Part shown: one piece after another, positions 6,865 through 12,667 of the stretch | Numbering within the stretch: the first letter of the stretch is position 1 | Layout: every line of letters starts with the position of its first letter | From: Pseudomonadota bacterium | Lineage (GTDB): Bacteria > Pseudomonadota > Alphaproteobacteria > CACIAM-22H2 | Length of the DNA stretch: 12,667 nucleotides | Reading direction: 5' to 3' | Assembly: GCA_020161965.1 (NCBI GenBank) | Contig: JAIUNH010000055.1 | Coordinates: 1-12,667 of the forward strand | Notes under the pieces: model-generated | What the model was told of the DNA's origin: nothing | What the model saw: only the letters and a program-made list of their open reading frames with translations | Database searches by the model: none | Translations under genes and position numbers: made by a program

Positions 6865-9533
6865 GCCAGGAATTTCGTGCGCGTTTCGGCAGGCAGCAAT
6901 TCGGCCAGCGTCATCGCCGTGCGCGCCAGGAACTCAGCGTCGTCGAGACGGAAGAACAGGATGTTCCCGTGCGCGTGGCCTTCGGCGCACGCAACCGGCG
7001 CTTCGCTCGTCAGGCCGATGCACCAATAATCCCAGACGCGGCGATGGAAATTGCCCGCATCCTCGTAGCTGAAAATCAGCGCGCCATAGCCGCGCTCGCG
7101 CATCGCGGCGAGCGTCTTGGGCAACGCGTCGTCCGCTTGGCGCGGATGCGCCGTCGAGAATTCGGCGAGCGCCAAACGCGGCGGCAATTTCGCGTAATCA
7201 TGGCTGAGCAGCGCGTCGAAATCGTAACCTTCGCAATCGGCCTTCAGCCAATCGACTTGGGTCAGTTCTTTCGCGGCGGCGAAATCGTCGAGCCGCGTCG
7301 CGGGCACGCTACGCATATCCTTGGTCGCCGACAGCAGCGACGGGGAGCGGCCGGACAAGCCCACCTCCGCTTGGAAAAACGCCGCCGATCCGCTCGCTTC
7401 CGTCACCAGCATGGCGTGATGGCGAATACGCTCGCCATAGCGGCGCGCCAATTCGGCCATCGCCGGCGCGCAGGCCGTATCGGGTTCGAACAGATCGGCC
7501 GACCAGCCGAGATCGAGGAACGGCAACGCCGTTTCGCCCAAGCACGCGCCCACATCGATCGCATGGCCGCCGGGCGCGACATCCTTCAAATAGGGCACGG
7601 CGAACAGGCGCACGAGTTCGAGATCGGTGAGTGCCCGGAACAAAGGCGTGCCCTTCGCCGCGTCGGCGAGATGCAAAATCGTCGCGATCAATTCGTCGGG
7701 CGATTTGGCGCGCAAGCCGGCGAACGCGGCATCGCGCGCTTGCGTCAAATCCTTTGCGGCGTGCGCCAATTTCTTGCCCGAAGCCGCGACGTCGAAATAC
7801 GGCAAGGTAGGCGACATCGCCGCGCGGATTTTCGCGACCGAGGCGACGCGGAATTCCGCGTCGCGCGCCAGCGCGGCGGCTTTGGCGACGTAATCGTCTT
7901 CGTCCTTGGCGACGAATTCGCCCAGCCCCGCCCCCGTCAGCATCGCCGCCCCGACATGGCCACGGAAACGTTCGCCCGCCAGCGTGACGATGGGCAAGCC
8001 CACGCTCAACGGATCGATCAGCGAGCAAGCACCCGAGAATGGGTGCGCGTCGAGATAGACGTCGCACAAGGCGGCGATGCGATGCAGATCGGCGCGCGTG
8101 GGCACGGGCGGCACCGCGCACCACCGGTCACGCGAAATGCCCGCCGCCCCGAATTGCCTCTCGATCCGCGCAAAGAAGGGCGCCGAGAAATACGACGCCG
8201 ACCAGCTCGGCGCGAAAGGCATGATCACGAGCCGCGCTTCCGGCACCTCGGCCAGCAGACGCGTCCACAAGGCCGTCAGCTCCGGCCCCAGCTTGAAGAA
8301 ATTGGCGCCGGAGAAAAATACGGACACACCGTCGGGCAAGCCCAAGGCGGCGCGCGTCGGTGCGGCCGTCGGCGCATCCTGGTCGTGCTGAAAGGCGTAG
8401 TAGTTGATGAATCCGGGCGCGCGATAGAGCGTTTCGACATAGTCGCTTTGCGGATATTCGCCCGGCTCGTTATCCGCACCCGAGAAATACGCGTCGCCGG
8501 ATGCGAAGCCGCCGGTCGTCGGCGTGGCGGTCGAAACGATCTGCACCCGCGCCAAGCGGCACGCGGCGAGCAGCGCCACCGGATTAACCACCGCCGAGAT
8601 ATTCGAATGGATCGCGATCGCATCGAGGTCGTCTTGACGTAACCGCGCAAGCTGGGCCGCGAGATCGCCGCCGAGCACGACATAACGATCCGCCTTCGCG
8701 CGCGCCAAATCCTCGATCGAGCCCGGAGCCGCATCGATCGTGTAAACCGAAAGCTCGATCTCCGGATCCTTCGCCTCGAACTGCGAGATCGCCAGATAGG
8801 TTTCAGTGAACGGACGCAAAGCTTGCGTCAGCACACCCAAGCGCAACGGCCCCGGCCGGCGTTCGCCCGACGCGTGCGCGGGCAAACGGCGCGCGGCGAC
8901 CAGCATGGTTTCGACGATTTCGCCGCGCAGGCGCATCATGCGCTTCAAATTTCGCGTGGAGAAATACGCCATCAGCAGGCTGGCACGCTGGGCGAACATC
9001 AGCCCCAATGCGAGGCGCGAGGGATCTTCCGGATGGCCGACCACCGCCGCATGGAACGACGCGACGATCGCTTCGAGCTTCGCGGCGTAGCGTTCGCTCT
9101 CGCCGATCTCGCTGAACAAGGCGGGCGCCACCAGCAGCGCTTGACCGGCAACGGCGCGCAATCCCGGCGATAGCGAAGCGAGATCGGGAATTTCGGGCAA
9201 ATCCTGCGGCGGAGTCAGCAGCAACGCCGCCAGCATCGGCGCTTTGTCGCCGAAACGTTCGGCGGCTTGGCCTGCCAAAACCGCCTCGGCCGGCTCGGTC
9301 GGAAAGCGCGTCAACCCGGCTTCGGCCAGGGATACCGCCCCCGGTTGCGACGCAACAGCCTCGGGATCGGCCGACCCGTCGAGCAAGGCGGCGGCGAGAT
9401 TCCAGCGCAGGCTGCGCAACGCGGGCAAGGCGGCCGGATCCCCCGCCGCCAAGGCCTGCGCCAATCCCTGAACCGATGCCAATTCGCGCGCGTCGAAAGC
9501 CATTTTGGGCGCCGCCATCCCTCGATTCTTCAC
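6861..9533 (-). CDS. Bifunctional GT41-like (OGT/SPINDLY-type) glycosyltransferase fused to FkbM-family methyltransferase
   Basis: An 890-residue protein with three parts. Residues 1 to about 215 are Ala/Leu-rich, probably helical, in the place where GT41 proteins carry TPR repeats. Residues ~220-600 resemble the GT41 catalytic region: LRLGVLTQALRPFTETYL, VQIVSTATPTTGG, FFSGANFFKLGPEL (406-419, with K414 aligning to the UDP-contacting Lys of OGT), DVYLDAHPFSG (491-501) and VTLAGERFRGHVGAAML (from 516). Residues ~640-850 are an FkbM SAM-dependent methyltransferase: DVGACLGET (660-668), FEPD (682-685) and ADCEGYDFDALL (DCEGYD at 766-771). The first GT41 catalytic-site His is not evident at its expected place (RPFTETYL). 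No signal peptide or membrane segment is seen. The GTG at 9533 is the longest start, but ATG codons at residues 6 and 11 are credible. The protein likely glycosylates a protein or glycan and O-methylates a sugar. It overlaps the downstream SDR by 4 bp. Confidence 0.85.
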   Translation of the reverse strand: MKNRGMAAPKMAFDARELASVQGLAQALAAGDPAALPALRSLRWNLAAALLDGSADPEAVASQPGAVSLAEAGLTRFPTEPAEAVLAGQAAERFGDKAPMLAALLLTPPQDLPEIPDLASLSPGLRAVAGQALLVAPALFSEIGESERYAAKLEAIVASFHAAVVGHPEDPSRLALGLMFAQRASLLMAYFSTRNLKRMMRLRGEIVETMLVAARRLPAHASGERRPGPLRLGVLTQALRPFTETYLAISQFEAKDPEIELSVYTIDAAPGSIEDLARAKADRYVVLGGDLAAQLARLRQDDLDAIAIHSNISAVVNPVALLAACRLARVQIVSTATPTTGGFASGDAYFSGADNEPGEYPQSDYVETLYRAPGFINYYAFQHDQDAPTAAPTRAALGLPDGVSVFFSGANFFKLGPELTALWTRLLAEVPEARLVIMPFAPSWSASYFSAPFFARIERQFGAAGISRDRWCAVPPVPTRADLHRIAALCDVYLDAHPFSGACSLIDPLSVGLPIVTLAGERFRGHVGAAMLTGAGLGEFVAKDEDDYVAKAAALARDAEFRVASVAKIRAAMSPTLPYFDVAASGKKLAHAAKDLTQARDAAFAGLRAKSPDELIATILHLADAAKGTPLFRALTDLELVRLFAVPYLKDVAPGGHAIDVGACLGETALPFLDLGWSADLFEPDTACAPAMAELARRYGERIRHHAMLVTEASGSAAFFQAEVGLSGRSPSLLSATKDMRSVPATRLDDFAAAKELTQVDWLKADCEGYDFDALLSHDYAKLPPRLALAEFSTAHPRQADDALPKTLAAMRERGYGALIFSYEDAGNFHRRVWDYWCIGLTSEAPVACAEGHAHGNILFFRLDDAEFLARTAMTLAELLPAETRTKFLA

Positions 9534-9559
9534 CGCCCGACATGTTAGCCTAAACCCCG

Positions 9560-10798
9560 ATGACGAATACCCTTCTGTTCAAGAACGCCGTCGTGATCGA
9601 CGGCACGAGCGCCGAGGCACGCCCCGGCCATTTCGTGCTGGTCGAGGGCAATACGATCCGCGCGGTTTCGGCCACGCCGATCGCCTCGCCATCGGCCAGC
9701 GTGATCGACCTCAAGGGCCGCACGCTGATGCCGGGCCTGATCGATTGCCATGTGCATGTCGTGGCGACGATGGCGAACCTCGCGCGCAACGCGGCAATGC
9801 CGACGAGCTTCACGGCGCTGAAATCCGTCGCGGTGATGGACGCGATGTTGAAGCGCGGCTTCACCTCCGTGCGCGACGCGTCGGGGGCGGATTACGGCTT
9901 GAAGCTGGCGGTCGAGGAAGGCTTGTTCCGCGCCCCGCGCTTGTTCATCGCCGGCAAATCGCTGAGCCAGACCGGCGGTCACGGCGATTTGCGTGGACGC
10001 TTCGACGACCGCGAATTCTGCCTGTGCCATGCGCGTATCGGCCTGCTGTCGCGCGTCGCCGACGGTGTGGACGCCGTGCGCAAGGCCGTCCGCGAAGAAC
10101 TGAAAGCCGGCGCCGATTTCATCAAGATCATGGCGTCGGGCGGTGTCGCCTCGCCCACCGATCCGATCGACTGGCTCGGCTATTCGCGCGACGAGGTTTT
10201 GGCGATCGTCGAGGAAACCGACAAATCGAAAACCTACGTCGCCGCGCATGCTTATACGGCCGAAGCGATCGGTCGCGCGGTCGAGCTTGGCGTGCGCACG
10301 ATCGAACATGGCAATCTGGTCGACGCATCCACCGCGGCCTTGATGGCCAAGAAGGGCGCTTATGTCGTGCCCACGCTCGTCACCTACGATGCGCTGGCCA
10401 ACGAGGGTGCTGCACTGGGCCTGCCGCCCGAAAGTGTGGCCAAGATCGAGAATGTGCGCGGCGCCGGCCTCCGATCGCTGGAAATCTTCCAGCAGGCGGG
10501 CGTCAAAATGGCGTTCGGCACCGATTTGTTGGGCGAAATGCATCGCCACCAATCGACCGAATTCGCCATCCGCGCGCGGGTTTTGCCCGCACACGAAATC
10601 ATCGCCTCGGCCACCACCATCGCGGCGGAAGTGCTGCGGATGGAGGGCAAATTGGGCGTCGTGGCGCCCGGGGCGCTGGCCGATCTGCTGGTCGTCGACG
10701 GTAACCCGCTTACCGATATTTCCGTCCTGACCGGTCAGGGCGAGCGCATAGCCGCCATCCTCAAGGATGGGGTTTTCGTCAAGAATACGCTGGCCTAA
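9560..10798 (+). CDS. Metal-dependent amidohydrolase (M38-type dipeptidase/carboxypeptidase-like)
   Basis: A 412-residue amidohydrolase-superfamily TIM-barrel enzyme with a complete set of metal ligands: H64-V-H66 in GLIDCHVHV, the lysine to be carboxylated K189 in FIKIMASGG, H230 in AAHAYT, H250 in IEHGN, and the catalytic D322 in FGTDL. The TGGHGD stretch (138-143) and SPTDPIDWLGYS (198-209) are characteristic of the imidazolonepropionase-like/Xaa-Pro-dipeptidase-annotated group. Studied members of that group hydrolyse L-Xaa-L-Arg/Lys or hydrophobic dipeptides, and a few act on ochratoxin-like amides. The protein has no signal peptide and is cytoplasmic. No Shine-Dalgarno precedes the ATG (CTAAACCCCG), so it may be leaderless or poorly initiated. 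It starts 26 bp from the divergent GTG and is followed after 35 bp by the UxaA-family gene, probably on one transcript. The true substrate cannot be told. Confidence 0.88.
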   Translation: MTNTLLFKNAVVIDGTSAEARPGHFVLVEGNTIRAVSATPIASPSASVIDLKGRTLMPGLIDCHVHVVATMANLARNAAMPTSFTALKSVAVMDAMLKRGFTSVRDASGADYGLKLAVEEGLFRAPRLFIAGKSLSQTGGHGDLRGRFDDREFCLCHARIGLLSRVADGVDAVRKAVREELKAGADFIKIMASGGVASPTDPIDWLGYSRDEVLAIVEETDKSKTYVAAHAYTAEAIGRAVELGVRTIEHGNLVDASTAALMAKKGAYVVPTLVTYDALANEGAALGLPPESVAKIENVRGAGLRSLEIFQQAGVKMAFGTDLLGEMHRHQSTEFAIRARVLPAHEIIASATTIAAEVLRMEGKLGVVAPGALADLLVVDGNPLTDISVLTGQGERIAAILKDGVFVKNTLA

Positions 10799-10833
10799 TT
10801 TACGCCGGCATCTAGGGAGCAATACGAAACATC

Positions 10834-12354
10834 ATGGCCGCCACTCCGCGCACGATCCATCTCGATCCGTCTGACAATCTGATCGTCGCCGTCGATCCGA
10901 TCGAACCCGGTGCCGTTCTTCACAACTCGATCGCGACCGCGAAGGTTATGCGCGGCCACAAGATGGCGATCGAGTTCACGCCGAAGGGCGCGCCGTTCAA
11001 GAAATTCGGCCAGATCATCGGCTTCGCGACGCAAGACACGAAGCCGGGCGAGCATGTGCACGTGCATAACTGCGAATTCGCCGCCTTCGCGCGCGACTAC
11101 GCCTATGCCGAAAACGCGCGGCCGTGGGACCCGATCCCGCTCGACCAGCGCCGCACGTTCCAGGGCTATCGCCGCGCCAACGGGCGCGCGGGCACGCGCA
11201 ATTACATCGGCATTCTCACCTCGGTGAATTGCTCGGCCTCGGTCGCGCGCTTCATCGGCGAAGCGGTCGTCAAATCCGGCCTGCTGAACGACTATCCGAA
11301 TGTCGACGGCGTGGTGCCGCTGGTGCACGGCACCGGTTGCGGCATGGCCGCGAAGGGCGAAGGCTACGATATTCTCCAGCGCACGGCCTGGGGCTACGCG
11401 ACCAACCCCAACGTGGGCGCCGTCCTGCTCGTCGGCCTGGGCTGCGAAGTGTTCCAGATCGCGGAAATGAAGAAGGCCTACAACATCGCCGAAAGCGCCA
11501 CGTTCCGCTCGATGAACATCCAGGACAGCGGCGGGACGAAGAAGACGATCGAAGCGGGCCTCGCCGCGATCAAGGAAATGCTGCCGACGGTCAACGCCGT
11601 GAAGCGCGAGGCGATCCCCGCCTCCGAGCTGATGCTCGCCCTGCAATGCGGCGGCTCGGACGGTTATTCGGGCATCACCGCCAACCCGGCCCTCGGCGCG
11701 GCCGTCGATCTGCTGGTCGATCAGGGCGGCACCGCAATCCTCTCCGAGACGCCGGAGATCTACGGCGCCGAACACCTTCTCACCCGCCGCGCCGAAAGCC
11801 GCGAGGTCGGCGAGAAGCTTATTTCCATCATCAAATGGTGGGAGGCGTACACGACCAAGCATAGCGGGTCGATGGACAACAACCCCTCGCCCGGCAACAA
11901 GGCCGGCGGCTTGACGACCATTCTGGAAAAGTCGCTGGGGGCTGCCGCCAAGGGCGGGACGCGCACGCTGCGCGGCGTCTATCACTATGCCGAGCGCGTG
12001 GACGCGAAGGGCTTCGTGTTCATGGACACGCCGGGCTACGACCCCGTCTCGGCCACCGGTCAGGTCGCGGGTGGGGCCAACGTGTTGTGCTTCACCACGG
12101 GCCGCGGCTCGGCCTATGGCTGCAAGCCCACGCCGTCGATCAAGCTCGCGACCAACACCGATATCTACAAGCGCATGCCCGACGATATGGACATCAATTG
12201 CGGCGACATCGTCGACGGCGTGCCGGTTCAGACGAAGGGCCAAGAGATTTTCGAGAAGATCCTGGCCGTCGCTTCGGGCGAGAAATCCAAATCCGAGGCG
12301 CTTGGTTACGGCGACAACGAATTCGTGCCGTGGCAAATCGGCGCCACGATGTAA
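10834..12354 (+). CDS. UxaA/GarD-family sugar-acid dehydratase (altronate/galactarate dehydratase-like)
   Basis: A 506-residue two-part enzyme of the family that removes water from hexonates or hexarates, giving 2-keto-3-deoxy acids, with an Fe(II) cofactor. Residues 1 to ~95 form the SAF domain, with the characteristic GHKMA (41-45). FQGYRRANGRAGTRNYIGIL links to the catalytic domain. Family blocks in order are VHGTGCGM, LVGLGCE, LQCGGSDGYSGITANPA, LSETPEIYGAEHLL, NPSPGNKAGGLTTILEKSLG, FMDTPGYDPVSATGQVAGGA, CFTTGRGSAYGCKPTPSIK and DDMDINCGDIVDG. The length is between E. coli altronate dehydratase (about 495) and galactarate dehydratase (about 523), and sequence alone does not separate the two activities. 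AGGGAG lies 14 bp before the ATG, a rather long spacer. It probably shares a transcript with the amidohydrolase 35 bp upstream. No sugar-acid transporter or partner enzyme is visible, so the real substrate may differ from the named ones. Confidence 0.9.
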   Translation: MAATPRTIHLDPSDNLIVAVDPIEPGAVLHNSIATAKVMRGHKMAIEFTPKGAPFKKFGQIIGFATQDTKPGEHVHVHNCEFAAFARDYAYAENARPWDPIPLDQRRTFQGYRRANGRAGTRNYIGILTSVNCSASVARFIGEAVVKSGLLNDYPNVDGVVPLVHGTGCGMAAKGEGYDILQRTAWGYATNPNVGAVLLVGLGCEVFQIAEMKKAYNIAESATFRSMNIQDSGGTKKTIEAGLAAIKEMLPTVNAVKREAIPASELMLALQCGGSDGYSGITANPALGAAVDLLVDQGGTAILSETPEIYGAEHLLTRRAESREVGEKLISIIKWWEAYTTKHSGSMDNNPSPGNKAGGLTTILEKSLGAAAKGGTRTLRGVYHYAERVDAKGFVFMDTPGYDPVSATGQVAGGANVLCFTTGRGSAYGCKPTPSIKLATNTDIYKRMPDDMDINCGDIVDGVPVQTKGQEIFEKILAVASGEKSKSEALGYGDNEFVPWQIGATM

Positions 12355-12359
12355 GTAAA

Positions 12360-12388
12360 AAACGGCCGGGGCAAAACCCCGGCCGTTT
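12360..12388. terminator. Strong bidirectional intrinsic terminator
   Basis: AAACGGCCGGGG (12360-12371) pairs perfectly over 12 bp with CCCCGGCCGTTT (12377-12388) around a CAAAA loop. It starts 6 bp after the dehydratase stop. An A-run precedes it (AAAAAA from 12357) and TTTCGTTTC follows, so it has U-tracts in both directions and serves both convergent genes. Confidence 0.92.
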
Positions 12389-12399
12389 CGTTTCAGACG

Positions 12400-12667
12400 C
12401 TAGTTGGGCAGCATCGCTTCGGCGATCCGCACCGCGTTGAGGGCGGCCGCATAAGCCGGATCGCCCGCATCCACGACGAGAGCGAGCGCGTTCGGCGCTT
12501 CCGGATCGGTCCGCACCCAGCGCGGGGCGAGTCCCGATTCCTGCGACATCAACGCCGCCGCTTCGTCCGCCGGCAATTCGCGCGCGAAGGACGCCGCGAT
12601 CGCCAGTCCCGCCCCGTTCGCACTGGCGCAAGCGACCGGCAACGCGGGCAGATCGAGCACGCGCCGC
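12400..12667 (-). CDS. 3' part of an unidentified gene (5' end outside window)
   Basis: A minus-strand frame enters from the right edge and ends with TAG at 12402-12400, just past the strong terminator. At least 86 residues are visible, from VLDLPALPVACASANGAG to IAEAMLPN. A GTG at 12660 could be a start, but the frame is open to the edge (Arg-Arg before it), and the hydrophobic beta-strand-like beginning looks like the middle of a domain, so I treat it as partial. The composition is Ala-rich, with GC-rich third positions typical of real genes here. The LPALPVACASANGAGLAIAA segment loosely recalls the C-terminal part of small Rossmann-like enzymes such as PurE, but I cannot assign a family. 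It is convergent with the dehydratase gene. Confidence 0.6.
   Translation of the reverse strand, partial: RRVLDLPALPVACASANGAGLAIAASFARELPADEAAALMSQESGLAPRWVRTDPEAPNALALVVDAGDPAYAAALNAVRIAEAMLPN

Noticed and set aside
6969..8642. 557-residue plus-strand frame opposite the GT41-FkbM gene, and similar frames at 9545-10822 and 4632-5576 on the minus strand.
   Set aside because: All are mirror frames of well-supported genes and show no domain signature, start signal or plausible composition.
10795..12336. 513-residue minus-strand frame opposite the UxaA-family gene.
   Set aside because: An antisense shadow rich in Arg, His and Asp. The plus strand carries all conserved UxaA/GarD blocks.
1..12667. 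tRNA genes, CRISPR arrays, insertion sequences or phage attachment sites.
   Set aside because: I saw no clustered direct repeats with spacers, no transposase-like protein, no terminal inverted repeats with target duplications, and no cloverleaf-like sequence. The inverted repeats at 2679-2702 and 12360-12388 are terminators.

Overview
The window is GC-rich with densely packed genes, nearly all with a G or C in third codon positions. Together with the protein styles (a FOXRED1-like FAD oxidoreductase, a family-5 solute-binding protein and an FkbM/GT41-type glycosyltransferase), this suggests a free-living alphaproteobacterium, perhaps of the Rhodospirillales. That placement is an inference from style, not from a marker search. 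I see no rRNA, tRNA, CRISPR array, insertion sequence or phage gene. It reads as an ordinary chromosomal stretch of metabolic and glycan-modification genes.

Layout. At 1-79 is the tail of an unidentified plus-strand reading frame. It converges with a full-length histidyl-tRNA synthetase gene (87-1409, minus, TTG start). Divergent from hisS is a DAO-family FAD oxidoreductase (1476-2669, plus). A hairpin terminator at 2679-2702 separates it from a convergent family-5 (dipeptide/oligopeptide type) periplasmic binding protein (2727-4340, minus). A 135-bp divergent promoter region leads to a 495-residue serine hydrolase (4476-5963, plus) that closely resembles D-aminopeptidase of peptidase family S12. 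Its 3' end overlaps by 41 bp the 3' end of a two-gene minus-strand operon: an 890-residue GT41-like glycosyltransferase fused to an FkbM methyltransferase (6861-9533), then a GDP-mannose-dehydratase-like SDR (5923-6864), coupled through an ATGA overlap. Only 26 bp away, an M38-type amidohydrolase (9560-10798) starts divergently and is followed by a UxaA/GarD-family dehydratase (10834-12354). A strong bidirectional terminator (12360-12388) separates that pair from the 3' part of an unidentified minus-strand gene running off the right edge (12400-12667).

How the genes may work together. The peptide-binding protein, the D-aminopeptidase-like hydrolase, the M38 dipeptidase-like amidohydrolase and the DAO oxidoreductase could form a loose peptide/D-amino-acid scavenging neighbourhood. 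This rests on adjacency and family knowledge only. The GT41-FkbM protein and its SDR partner look like a small glycan-modification operon, possibly for protein or surface-polysaccharide decoration. The most unusual items are the two-enzyme GT41-FkbM polypeptide, the Glu-to-Gln change at the expected catalytic position of the SDR, and a HisRS with Ala where the HisA motif normally has Asp.
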